Assembly: GCA_012513605.1 (NCBI GenBank)
Contig: JAAZBV010000017.1
Span: 49,834 to 113,833, forward strand
From: Desulfatiglans sp.
GTDB lineage: Bacteria; Desulfobacterota; DSM-4660; Desulfatiglandales; HGW-15
Reading direction: 5' to 3'
DNA: 64,000 bases
Below the pieces are notes generated by a model. That model searched no databases. It saw nothing but the letters and a program-made list of their open reading frames with translations, and was not told the origin of the DNA. How positions within the stretch are numbered: position 1 is the first letter of the stretch; each line of letters opens with the position of its first letter. Below are positions 54,797-63,070 of this stretch, piece after piece. A program made the position numbers and the translations under genes.

Positions 54797-54945
54797 TGGG
54801 GGAAAAGGCGCAGGAAAGAGAAAACAGGAAGGAGAATACAGAAAAGAGAACTCGGAGGTTCCCTTTTCCTCTTACCTATTTCCAAATTTCTATTTCCTGT
54901 TTTCCCTTTCCCATTTCCTCTATTCTCTTTTCCTTATATTAGTGT
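54797..54945. repeat. Purine tract followed by matching pyrimidine tract
   Basis: A purine-rich half (54797-54857, with GGAAAGAGAAAACAGGAAGG) is followed by a pyrimidine-rich half (54858-54943, with ATTTCCTGTTTTCCCTTTCC). They can fold back on each other imperfectly. It fills the divergent gap before the sensor kinase. No gene is seen. Confidence 0.5.
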
Positions 54946-54976
54946 TATATGAACAGAAAAAATACCGGATAAAAAT

Positions 54977-56416
54977 ATGTCTCCAAACCGTTTCATGAAA
55001 AGCACTCCAGAGATAAAGCCCTTCCGCCTGGCTAAATATTTTGCGATTACGAGCTTTATTGTCTTTTTATTAAGCAGTATTCCATTTGCTGCATTTATCT
55101 CAAAGAAGGCAAATGATGATCTCATACTCAATTATCAGAATTATGCACAGGAGGTGAGTGGAAATATTAATCATCAGCTTTTGATTAATTTTTATACCCC
55201 TGTATGGTATGAATACAAGGCAATCAGGCTCAGCATTAAACCCCAGATGGAACTCCTGGACAAGGTTGTAAGGGAGGCAACCGAAAGTCTAAATGTCGAT
55301 ATTGTAACCATATACTCCCCTGAAGAGGGGATTATAGTATACAGCACAGACCCTTCTCTCATTCGAAAGAGGACTGAAAAAACAGAGGGGTATCTTAAGG
55401 CACTGAAAGGAGAGATGTCCGTTCAACTGATTTCAGATGGAAATAATCTTTGGGGATTAGGTACAGGGATATTAGGAGGACAGAAAAAGGTTAAAACATA
55501 TATTCCTCTTACCGGTGAAGAATATATTCCTCTTACCGGTGAAGAGATGATCCTGGGTATTATTGAACTGGTGCTTGATCTGACCGAACAGTATAACTCG
55601 ATAATAAAGAGGCAATATACTACCTTCGGTGTTTTCGCCATAATAATGGTGATTATTTTTATCTCCATGCTTCTGATTGTGAGAAAGGCGGAAAAGATAA
55701 TAGAGAACAGGGCTGTTGAACAGCGAAAACTGGTGGAGCAGCTTAATCTTGCAGAACGTCTTGCAGCCCTTGGCGAGATGGTGGCAGGTGTCTCCCATGA
55801 GATAAAAAACCCTCTTGGTATTATTCAGAGCACCTCTGAACTCCTTAACAATATGCCTGATGCCACTGAAACCCACAAAAGGCTGTCAGGTGTTATAACT
55901 GAAGAGTCTATAAGACTAAACCGGATTGTAACTGAATTTTTAGATTTTGCACGGCCCCATGCGCTAAATTTAAGGGAGTGTGATCTGAAAGAGATCATCA
56001 ATAAAAATATAGAATTTCTTGAGCCGGAGCTGGAAAAAAAGGGCATCTCTGTTGAGAACAACCTTGAGAACAGGAGATATATGATCGAGGCGGATCAGGA
56101 TCTTTTACACAGGGTCTTCATGAACCTGATTATTAATGCCATACAGGCTATCCAAGGGATGGGGAAAATTATTATCAGTATAGCAGAGGAGCGGGGAGCC
56201 TATAATTTTGAAATCAAGGATACTGGAAGCGGCATAAGTGAAGAAAGCATGAAGAAGGTTTTTAACCCCTTTTTTACCACCAAGCAAAAGGGGAGCGGCC
56301 TTGGGTTGCCAATTGTGCGGAAGATAATTGAGGGGCATGGCGGGCAAATAGATATAGAAAGCACTGAAGGTAATGGAACTAGTGTAATGGTACGCCTTTT
56401 AAAGAGGATCAGATAA
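54977..56416 (+). CDS. Membrane sensor histidine kinase
   Basis: A 479-residue NtrB/ZraS-like kinase. The extracytoplasmic sensor (~45-205) lies between spans at ~20-42 and ~215-238. His274 is in AGVSHEIKNPLGII. The HATPase part has LIINAIQAI, IKDTGSGISEE, and GSGLGLPIVRKIIEG. In the sensor, YIPLTGEE occurs twice in tandem, a 24-nt duplication. AGGAG-like sites are absent, so the ATG at 54977 is the first Met. The sigma-54 regulator gene follows after 21 nt, so they form a two-component pair. Confidence 0.92.
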   Translation: MSPNRFMKSTPEIKPFRLAKYFAITSFIVFLLSSIPFAAFISKKANDDLILNYQNYAQEVSGNINHQLLINFYTPVWYEYKAIRLSIKPQMELLDKVVREATESLNVDIVTIYSPEEGIIVYSTDPSLIRKRTEKTEGYLKALKGEMSVQLISDGNNLWGLGTGILGGQKKVKTYIPLTGEEYIPLTGEEMILGIIELVLDLTEQYNSIIKRQYTTFGVFAIIMVIIFISMLLIVRKAEKIIENRAVEQRKLVEQLNLAERLAALGEMVAGVSHEIKNPLGIIQSTSELLNNMPDATETHKRLSGVITEESIRLNRIVTEFLDFARPHALNLRECDLKEIINKNIEFLEPELEKKGISVENNLENRRYMIEADQDLLHRVFMNLIINAIQAIQGMGKIIISIAEERGAYNFEIKDTGSGISEESMKKVFNPFFTTKQKGSGLGLPIVRKIIEGHGGQIDIESTEGNGTSVMVRLLKRIR

Positions 56417-56437
56417 CAGGTGTAAGAAGGGGTTTGC

Positions 56438-57802
56438 ATGGATACAGTTCTTATTGTAGATGATGAAAAAAACTATTTGATAGTTCTTGAGGCGCTTCTT
56501 GCACCTGAAGGATATGAGATAATAACTGCTGATAATCCTGGAAAGGCGCTTCAACTGATAAGGGAAACAGACCTTGATCTTGTCATTACAGATATGAAGA
56601 TGCCTGGTATTAGCGGTATGACCATCCTTGAGGAGGCAAAAAAGATAAATGCCGACATCCCTATAATAATCATGACCGCATTTGGTACAATCGAGATGGC
56701 TGTGGAGGCCATGAAAAAACAAGCCTATGACTATATAGAAAAGCCATTCAAAAACGAGGCCCTGAAACTTACTGTAAAAAAGGCCCTGGATAACTACAGG
56801 CTTATCAAGGAAAACAGGCTTTTAAGCGAGGCCCTATCCGACAGGTACAGGTTCGGAAATATTATTGGCAAGAGTCGGCCCATGCAGGAGATATATGACC
56901 TGATAAAAAAGGTCTCTCAGTCAAAGACCTCTGTGCTGATTACAGGGGAATCAGGCACTGGAAAGGAGCTTATAGCCAATGCCATCCACTACAACAGCCC
57001 CAGAAAGGAGAGGCCATTTATCTCCATAAACTGCGGGGCACTCACAGAAACACTGCTTGAAACCGAGCTCTTCGGTCATGAAAGGGGGGCCTTTACAGGG
57101 GCTGTCTCCATGAAAAAGGGGAGGTTTGAGCTTGCTGACGGGGGTACGCTCTTTCTTGATGAGATAAGCGAGACCTCTCCTGCCCTTCAGGTGAAACTGC
57201 TTCGCGTGTTGCAGGAGATGGAGTTTGAAAGGGTGGGCGGGACAAAGACCATTGATGTGGATGTGAGGATACTCTCAGCGTCCAACAGGAACTTGAAGGA
57301 TGATGTATCAAAGGGACGTTTTCGCGAAGACCTATTTTACAGGCTGAATGTAATACATATAGAGGTGCCTTCATTAAGGGAGAGGAGCGAGGATATCAGA
57401 CTTCTAGCAAACCATTTTATAGATAAGTATCACTCAGAAAAAAATGGCCCAAAGCCGGAATTGAGCGTTGATGCATGGAAGATACTGTTTAATCATAACT
57501 GGCCCGGTAACATAAGAGAGCTTGAAAATGTAATAGAGCGGGCGGTTGTCCTTAACAGCGGCGAGATTATTACCACTGAAAGCCTGCCAGGCTACCTCCT
57601 GAAGGGAGAAGATGAGATCAGCATAGAAAAATTTATCCCTGCCGGAGCACCCTTACAGAAGACACTTGAACAGATAGAAGAGCAGCTGATAAGGCGTGCA
57701 TTAAAAAACTGTAATAACGTCCAGTCACATGCAGCAGATATGATAGGCATAACAAAAAGCCTGTTCCAGCATAAGATGAAAAAGTACAATATCTCTGTTT
57801 AA
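56438..57802 (+). CDS. Sigma-54-dependent response regulator
   Basis: A 454-residue NtrC-family regulator paired with the preceding kinase. The receiver (1-120) has Asp52 in LVITDMKMPG. The AAA+ domain has GESGTGKELI, the GAFTGA loop in GHERGAFTGAVSMKKG, and LFLDEISETS. The C-terminal Fis-type helix-turn-helix is AADMIGITKSLFQHKM. It should activate sigma-54 promoters at enhancers. Its targets are unknown, but the two strong sigma-54 sites in the window are candidates. AGAAGGGG precedes the ATG. Confidence 0.94.
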   Translation: MDTVLIVDDEKNYLIVLEALLAPEGYEIITADNPGKALQLIRETDLDLVITDMKMPGISGMTILEEAKKINADIPIIIMTAFGTIEMAVEAMKKQAYDYIEKPFKNEALKLTVKKALDNYRLIKENRLLSEALSDRYRFGNIIGKSRPMQEIYDLIKKVSQSKTSVLITGESGTGKELIANAIHYNSPRKERPFISINCGALTETLLETELFGHERGAFTGAVSMKKGRFELADGGTLFLDEISETSPALQVKLLRVLQEMEFERVGGTKTIDVDVRILSASNRNLKDDVSKGRFREDLFYRLNVIHIEVPSLRERSEDIRLLANHFIDKYHSEKNGPKPELSVDAWKILFNHNWPGNIRELENVIERAVVLNSGEIITTESLPGYLLKGEDEISIEKFIPAGAPLQKTLEQIEEQLIRRALKNCNNVQSHAADMIGITKSLFQHKMKKYNISV

Positions 57803-57880
57803 GGGTCCAATATATTTTACCGCAAAAATTGCTATTAAAACAAGTAGTTAACAATGTTTTGAACAGTCAGGGTGTGGATT

Positions 57881-57900
57881 AGGTACAAAGTATTGTACCT
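57881..57900. promoter_or_regulatory. AGGTACAA palindrome downstream of the regulator gene
   Basis: AGGTACAA (57881-57888) and TTGTACCT (57893-57900) form a perfect 8-bp inverted repeat with a 4-nt gap, within the 301-nt gap 57803-58103. It could be a dimeric regulator site or a small hairpin. Nothing else in 57803-58050 is recognisable. Confidence 0.45.
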
Positions 57901-58055
57901 GATAAATAGTTTTATTTTTTTTATTTTAAATTATTGATTAAAAAATTACAGTTAAAACAAAGGGATAAACTATAAATGTAAAACAGTTAATTAATGGCAG
58001 GGATATTGCAATATTAATATTAAACAAAAAGCTTTTTCGAGCTTTTTCCTCCTAG

Positions 58056-58096
58056 AAGAAGGTCAGCCTATTCCCCGGGCTGGCCTTCTTTTTTTT
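58056..58096. terminator. Rho-independent terminator between convergent genes
   Basis: AAGAAGGTCAGCC (58056-58068) and GGCTGGCCTTCTT (58078-58090) form a 13-bp stem with one wobble, followed by T8 on the plus strand. It lies 254 nt after the sigma-54 regulator stop and right after the era stop, so it may end either unit, or an unrecognised short RNA between them. Confidence 0.8.
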
Positions 58097-58103
58097 ATCA
58101 TGT

Positions 58104-59006
58104 CTAATAACCAAGTTTTTTTAATGCCTTTGTGTCTTTTGTCCAGTTTTTATCAACCTTTGCCTGAAGCTCAAGAAATATGTGTATTCCGAACAGTCTT
58201 TCCAGCTCGTGCCTTGCTGCCTCCCCGATCTTTTTTATCATGGCCCCGCCTTTACCGACAATTATCCCTTTTTGTGACTCGGTTTCAACATGTATCCTCG
58301 CATGGATGGAGAACACTCTTTTTTCAGGGTTTTCTGACATGGAGGTTATGGTTACTGCTGATGAATAAGGTATCTCTCGTTTTGTATTTAAAAATATCTT
58401 CTCTCTGATAATTTCGGCAGCCAGAAAGGTATCAGGCTGATCAGATATCATATCCTTTGGGAAATACTCAGGTCCCTTAGGGAGGTTTTTCCTGATCTCT
58501 TCTATCAGGCTGCCAACCCCTTCACCTGCCAGGGCAGAAACAGGGATTATGGACACAAATGGAAAAAGCCCTGAATATTTTTCAATAACAGGGAGTATCT
58601 TTTCAGGGAGAGTCCTGTCGATCTTATTGATCACAAGTAATGCGGGTACCTCCCTTTTTTTGATCTCTTTCAGGATGATCTCGGCCCCTTCATCAAATGG
58701 GTATGTAATATCAATTACAAAGAGAAGTATATCGACCTCGCTGACTGCCTCCAGAGCAGAGGAAACCATGCTTTTATGGAGTACGGTTCTTGTGCTGTGA
58801 ATACCCGGGGTGTCCATAAAGCATATCTGAAAATTGTCGCCGTGATATACCCCCAGGATACGGTTTCTTGTGGTCTGGGGCTTTGGGCTTACAATAGCCA
58901 GTTTCTCGCCAAGCACCCTGTTAAGGAGGGTGGATTTACCAACATTGGGGGCGCCTATAATTGCGGCAAACCCGGATTTAAAGCTGTTATCTTTCATAGT
59001 ATTCAT
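58104..59006 (-). CDS. era: GTPase Era
   Basis: A 300-residue Ras-like GTPase plus KH domain that helps 16S rRNA processing and 30S assembly. G1 GAPNVGKSTLLNRVLG, the switch NRILGVYHGDN region, G3 DTPGIHSTR and G4 LLVINKIDR are present. The C-terminal KH domain has GIIVGKGGAMIKKIGEAARHE. A second in-frame Met at 58997 could be the real start. rnc is further upstream on the same strand, a link that is common (rnc-era). An Elp3-like radical SAM gene lies between. Confidence 0.96.
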   Translation of the reverse strand: MNTMKDNSFKSGFAAIIGAPNVGKSTLLNRVLGEKLAIVSPKPQTTRNRILGVYHGDNFQICFMDTPGIHSTRTVLHKSMVSSALEAVSEVDILLFVIDITYPFDEGAEIILKEIKKREVPALLVINKIDRTLPEKILPVIEKYSGLFPFVSIIPVSALAGEGVGSLIEEIRKNLPKGPEYFPKDMISDQPDTFLAAEIIREKIFLNTKREIPYSSAVTITSMSENPEKRVFSIHARIHVETESQKGIIVGKGGAMIKKIGEAARHELERLFGIHIFLELQAKVDKNWTKDTKALKKLGY

Positions 59007-59046
59007 CTCTGGTTGGAATTATTAATAAGTTTATCATTCAATGCCC

Positions 59047-59151
59047 GACATCGGAAAACAGGATATAGGAAATAGGATATGGAAAATAGGAAATAGGAAA
59101 TTGAAACTGGCAAAAACTCTCTTTTCTCTATCCTCTTTACTCTATCCTAAA
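59047..59151. repeat. Purine-rich tract with pyrimidine partner
   Basis: GGAAAATAGGAAATAGGAAA-type words (59053-59106) precede CTCTTTTCTCTATCCTCTTT (59119-59138). The pattern matches 54797-54945. The end of the radical SAM gene overlaps the pyrimidine part. Confidence 0.45.
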
Positions 59152-60179
59152 ATATCTACCTCAATTCTTCCTGGCAGTATATGGTTATCCGGCCTGATAT
59201 ATCGTATCTCTGCCGCGCATGTTTCTTCTATTTTTTTTACCCCGCTGTTTTCATAACCCCTTAAAAGAGGTATCTCCCTTTCAGGCATCCTGATGCCTAT
59301 TTCTGAAGCACTTCCCTGAACAGGCAGATATGATATCACCTTTTTCAGATAAATATCTGCCCTTACCAGAAAACCAAAGGCATCATGCCACGGGCCGGCC
59401 AGTATCTCACCCTCCTCAAGGAGCGATGGCGTGGACATAAGCCCAATGCGTATCACGTTTATGCCGTTTGCCTCTAGACGCATACAGCTGACGGAGCATA
59501 TCCTGACCGCCTCATCAAGGGAGAGGGGGTTGTACCTGCCTCTGATGTACAATTCTGCAAGGCCAGTGTCTTTTATAACAATGGCAGGGTATATCCTTGC
59601 CATGTCAGGGGCAAGCGCTATTACGCTTTCTATTGTTGCCTGGAAGATATCATATGAATCACCGGGAAGCCCGGGCAGTAGCTGTACCCCGGTCTTAAAA
59701 CCATGCCTTTTTAAGAGTGATATAGCATTAACAGTATGTTCAGATGTATGACCTCTGCCGGATTTTCGCAGAACCTCATCATTCATTGACTGCACACCCA
59801 GTTCAACAGTAGTAACGCCATATGATCTGATAAGTTCAAGCCGTCTTTCATCTATCTCATCAGGTCTTGTGGAGATGCGGATAGAATCAATCTCATTATG
59901 TTTGATGTAGTGTTGAACTGCACCGAGAAGCTCTGACATATACTCCATTCCCAGACTGGTGAATGTGCCTCCATAAAAGGCCACCTCTCTTGATCCCGCA
60001 GTTGTATACTTTGGTGACCTTATGGCCTGTTCAATCAGCACGGTTACACCCTCTGCCCGGATATGGCTGTTAGTCTGCCCTGTTATCCTGTCCTGCCGAC
60101 AGAAAATACATTTATGCGGGCAGCCCAAAAAGGGTATAAAAACAGGTATGATCAGATCTCTTCTTTTTTTGCCAGACAA
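59142..60179 (-). CDS. Elp3-like radical SAM protein without acetyltransferase domain
   Basis: A 345-residue radical SAM enzyme with CPHKCIFCRQ cluster motif (~19-28) and VAFYGGTFTSLG and PDEIDERRLELIRSYGVTTV, as in the Elp3/COG1243 group. It lacks the GNAT domain that modifies tRNA in Elp3, so its reaction is unknown. The start is TTG at 60179, preceded by AGGGAAG inside rnc. It overlaps rnc by 28 nt. era lies downstream. Confidence 0.85.
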   Translation of the reverse strand: MSGKKRRDLIIPVFIPFLGCPHKCIFCRQDRITGQTNSHIRAEGVTVLIEQAIRSPKYTTAGSREVAFYGGTFTSLGMEYMSELLGAVQHYIKHNEIDSIRISTRPDEIDERRLELIRSYGVTTVELGVQSMNDEVLRKSGRGHTSEHTVNAISLLKRHGFKTGVQLLPGLPGDSYDIFQATIESVIALAPDMARIYPAIVIKDTGLAELYIRGRYNPLSLDEAVRICSVSCMRLEANGINVIRIGLMSTPSLLEEGEILAGPWHDAFGFLVRADIYLKKVISYLPVQGSASEIGIRMPEREIPLLRGYENSGVKKIEETCAAEIRYIRPDNHILPGRIEVDILG

Positions 60180-60853
60180 TAAAAAGCTTCCCTCGCGGCG
60201 TTCTGTTCCGCCTCTTTTTTGCTTTTGCCAATGCCTTCAGCAAAAGCCGCTTCACCTATTTTTACCGCAACCCTGAAGGTCTTATTGTGCGGCAGGCCGT
60301 TTTCATCAGTAAGTATATATTCAGGCAGGGTTTTTAGTTGTTCCTGTGTATATTCCTGAAGCATGCTCTTATAATCGTTATCTGATTTCTTTGATTTGAT
60401 ATTGTCAATAACAGGCATAAAAAGCACAGTAATTATTGCAAGGGTTTTTTCAAATCCTGCATCCATGTAAAGCGCCCCGAGCACAGACTCCATGGTATTG
60501 GCAAGGATTGAAGGCTTTTCACGGCCGTTGGTAATCTCCTCACCCTTACCGAGAAAGATGTATTTCCCAAGTTCCAGAAACCTGGCTACCCTGCATAGCC
60601 CGCTTTCATTAACAATTGCTGCCCTGTATTTGGAGAGGTCCCCTTCTCTGAGATCGGAAAACTTTTCCATTAATATATGGCTTATTGCCAGATCAAGCAC
60701 CGCGTCACCCAAGAATTCAAGCCTTTCATTGTCTTTTAGCCGGAGTTCCCTGTATTCATTGACATATGATGAGTGCCTGAGCGCCTCAGAAATGAGGTCA
60801 GTTCTTGTGAAGTAGTAATCCAGTTTTCTATAGAGGTTCTCAATATTTTTCAT
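60152..60853 (-). CDS. rnc: Ribonuclease III
   Basis: A 233-residue double-stranded RNA endonuclease. The nuclease domain has NERLEFLGDAVLDLAIS and later EFESVLGALY-like SVLGALYMDAG. The C-terminal double-stranded RNA-binding domain spans ~160-228 (YKSMLQEYTQEQLKTLPEYI, AFAEGIGKSKKEAEQNAARE). Length is normal. It processes rRNA precursors and shares a strand with era. The ribosome site is weak. Confidence 0.96.
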   Translation of the reverse strand: MKNIENLYRKLDYYFTRTDLISEALRHSSYVNEYRELRLKDNERLEFLGDAVLDLAISHILMEKFSDLREGDLSKYRAAIVNESGLCRVARFLELGKYIFLGKGEEITNGREKPSILANTMESVLGALYMDAGFEKTLAIITVLFMPVIDNIKSKKSDNDYKSMLQEYTQEQLKTLPEYILTDENGLPHNKTFRVAVKIGEAAFAEGIGKSKKEAEQNAAREAFYCLAKKEEI

Positions 60854-61004
60854 GATGGGTGAATATTAGCCGATAGTACAATGGATATCAAGGCTTGATT
60901 ACCCAAAATACTTTGCTTTTTAGTTTGTTACATGATAAATTCTTTACCTTTATTAGGTTTGAGTTATGAAGACCGGATTAATCTAACTTAAAACGGATAT
61001 CACT

Positions 61005-61574
61005 ATGGAAATAAAAGCCACTGGTAAAAAGATCATTTTTCAGAAAAGGGATATAGAAGCGGCACTTAAACGTATTGCCTCTGAGATCTTAGATAATGAC
61101 AGGGAAAATGCTGATGAGATTGTACTTGTTGGCATCAGGACAGGAGGGGCATTTTTAGCAAAAAGGCTGCAATCAATTCTAAATGATCTGACCGGAAAGA
61201 AATTTCCAACAGGGATACTCGATATTTCGCTCTACAGGGATGACTGGACCAGGATTGGCCCTTCACCAAAGATAGGTAAGACAGAGATAAATTTTTCTAT
61301 TGATAAAAAAATCCTGATCCTAATAGATGATGTCCTATTTACCGGGAGAACCATAAGAGCTGCAATGGATGCCCTCATAGACCTTGGCAGACCCAGGAGG
61401 ATAGAGCTTGTTGCCCTTGTTGACAGGGGAAAAAGATACAGGGAGCTGCCCATTCAGGCCAATTATGTGGGCGGGGTCTGGAACATAGAACCAGATGAAA
61501 CCATTAATGTATACCTTGAAGAGGCAGGGTTTGATGATCATGTGGCCATAGAGGCAAAAGGGGGCGCCGTGTAG
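61005..61574 (+). CDS. pyrR: PyrR regulator/uracil phosphoribosyltransferase
   Basis: A 189-residue PyrR-type protein. The PRPP-binding motif is ILILIDDVLFTGRTIRAAMD, with GIRTGGAFLAKRL and DISLYRDDW. In Gram-positive bacteria PyrR regulates pyr attenuation by RNA binding and also makes UMP. Here there is no pyr operon in view, so the role could be mainly enzymatic. The stop codon overlaps the yjbQ GTG start (TAGTG). Confidence 0.93.
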   Translation: MEIKATGKKIIFQKRDIEAALKRIASEILDNDRENADEIVLVGIRTGGAFLAKRLQSILNDLTGKKFPTGILDISLYRDDWTRIGPSPKIGKTEINFSIDKKILILIDDVLFTGRTIRAAMDALIDLGRPRRIELVALVDRGKRYRELPIQANYVGGVWNIEPDETINVYLEEAGFDDHVAIEAKGGAV

Positions 61575-61975
61575 TGCCTGTAAAGATTGTGATAAAAAGC
61601 AGATCAAGGTCAGAGATGATCGATATTACCCATTATGTACAGGATGAAATATCACGATCCGGCATTAAAGAGGGTGCATGCATTATATATGTACCCCACA
61701 CAACCGCAGGAATAACGATTAATGAGGGAGCAGACCCTTCGGTATGCGATGATATCATCAGTAAACTTACAAGGCTTGTCCCGAAAAATGAAAACTATAT
61801 GCACAGTGAGGGAAACTCGGACAGCCATATAAAAGCATCGCTGATAGGCAGTTCAGTTACAGTAATCATCGAACATAACAGCCTTGTTCTGGGTACATGG
61901 CAGAAGATATTTTTCTGTGAGTTTGATGGGCCAAGGTCGAGGAGTGTTTATATAAAAATCCTGAAAGATGATTAA
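61574..61975 (+). CDS. YjbQ/UPF0047-family protein
   Basis: A 133-residue protein with the family motifs GACIIYVPHTTAGITINEGAD and SHIKASLIGSSVTVIIEH, and a metal-site His pair. Related proteins act as thiamine-phosphate synthase-like enzymes. The start is GTG, sharing bases with the pyrR stop codon, so the genes are coupled. The next Met is well inside the fold. Confidence 0.87.
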   Translation: MPVKIVIKSRSRSEMIDITHYVQDEISRSGIKEGACIIYVPHTTAGITINEGADPSVCDDIISKLTRLVPKNENYMHSEGNSDSHIKASLIGSSVTVIIEHNSLVLGTWQKIFFCEFDGPRSRSVYIKILKDD

Positions 61976-61999
61976 TGTATCAACTCTATGTATTTTTTA

Positions 62000-62044
62000 A
62001 CCACGGAACAAGGTATAAAAGCAAAAGATAAAAGACTCCGTGGT
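62000..62044. repeat. Short ACCACGGA inverted repeat
   Basis: ACCACGGA (62000-62007) and TCCGTGGT (62037-62044) are perfect 8-bp arms around a 29-nt AG-rich centre. It is a shortened form of the ACCACGGAG elements at 16545 and 53364. Confidence 0.55.
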
Positions 62045-62089
62045 GAACTATTGTTTATCCTAAAAAATACCAAAAAATAAAAATTACTA

Positions 62090-62118
62090 TTGACAAAAAC
62101 AGGTGTTCTAAATAGGAT
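62090..62118 (+). promoter_or_regulatory. Sigma-70 promoter of the EPS-type MarR gene
   Basis: TTGACA (62090-62095) and TAGGAT (62113-62118) are spaced by 17 bp, 55 nt before the ATG. The -35 is perfect. Confidence 0.6.
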
Positions 62119-62172
62119 TCCGTTCAAAAATGAACATGCCTTAATTTTTCTAAATGAGGGTGGAAATCCGGC

Positions 62173-62733
62173 ATGAAGCATTCCGAAAAGACATTTCAGA
62201 TTCTTGATGCACTGGACAGAGAGGAGATATCCACACAGCGACAGCTGGCGGATAATTCAGGTATAAGTCTTGGGCAGGTGAATTATATATTGAAGAGCCT
62301 TTTAGATAAAGGTTTTGTTAAAATTAGTAATTTCAGGCATAGTCAACATAAAATAGGCTATGTTTATTTTCTTACACCAAAGGGAATCGAAGAGAAATCA
62401 AAGCTTGCAGTAAAATTCGTTTTAAGAAAGCTTAAGGAATATGAATTCTTAAGGGGGAGGCTTACAGAGAGGCTTATCAAGATAGAAAAAGAGGGTTATA
62501 AAAGGATCCTCTTTATCGGCCCCATTATGGTCAGAGAATTCATAGAGGATATAATAGAAGAAAAGGGGATCGGCCTGGTCCTGGCGAGCCATTGTGAAGA
62601 TACAGTGTCAGCCGGTTCACTGGAAAAAGATACATTTGATATTGCCCTTTTGTTTGATGAAAAATCGAATGCTGAAAAAAGGGTAAGAAGGGATCTGGAG
62701 ATACCTGAAGCGCAGGTCATGAACCTGCTTTAG
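62173..62733 (+). CDS. EPS-associated MarR-type regulator with extra C-terminal domain
   Basis: A 186-residue winged-helix protein. Residues 5-100 match the EPS-associated MarR family (TQRQLADNSGISLGQVNYIL, GYVYFLTPKGIEEKSKLAVKF, FVLRKLKEYEFL). Relatives sit near exopolysaccharide genes. About 90 further residues (YKRILFIGPIMVREFIEDII, then EKDTFDIALLFDE) form a domain I do not recognise, perhaps a nucleotide-binding sensor. The following gene is an Asp-box lipoprotein; exopolysaccharide genes, if any, lie beyond the window. Confidence 0.82.
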   Translation: MKHSEKTFQILDALDREEISTQRQLADNSGISLGQVNYILKSLLDKGFVKISNFRHSQHKIGYVYFLTPKGIEEKSKLAVKFVLRKLKEYEFLRGRLTERLIKIEKEGYKRILFIGPIMVREFIEDIIEEKGIGLVLASHCEDTVSAGSLEKDTFDIALLFDEKSNAEKRVRRDLEIPEAQVMNLL

Positions 62734-62744
62734 GGAGCTCTTTT

Positions 62745-62845
62745 TGAACATGGGAATAGGAAAGAGTAATTAGAAAACAGGAGTCAGAAGACGGAAGTCA
62801 GAAGGCATCCGCCTCCACCAAGGTTACGGTGGACAGGGAGGTCAG
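62745..62845. repeat. Purine-rich tract before the lipoprotein
   Basis: AGAAAACAGGAGTCAGAAGA and GGTCAGAAGTCAGAGGTCAG-like words dominate this stretch. They match the tract after purD at 53334-53360. No gene is seen. Confidence 0.45.
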
Positions 62846-62881
62846 AAGTCAGAGGTCAGTTAAAATCCATATCTGACATTA

Positions 62882-63052
62882 CAACCTGGTTGTCCAGTTA
62901 ACCAGTTAACCGGTTAACTAGTCAACCTGTTCCCTTAAACCCTGAACCTTAAACCTCTGCCCTCCCATGTAACTCAAAGGCCGGAGGTGTATTCAGGCCA
63001 GTTAACCAGTTAACAGGTAAACCAGTTAACCAGTTAACGAACCAACATTAAC
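62882..63052. repeat. GTTAAC tandem-repeat clusters before the lipoprotein
   Basis: Two groups of CCAGTTAAC-type units (62892-62925 and 62998-63040), with GTTAAC words repeated about every 9 bp, lie in the 337-nt gap before the lipoprotein gene. Each GTTAAC is self-complementary. The second cluster ends about 20 nt before the start codon, within the likely ribosome-binding region or promoter. Confidence 0.6.
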
Positions 63053-63070
63053 CTTTTACAGAAAAACACT

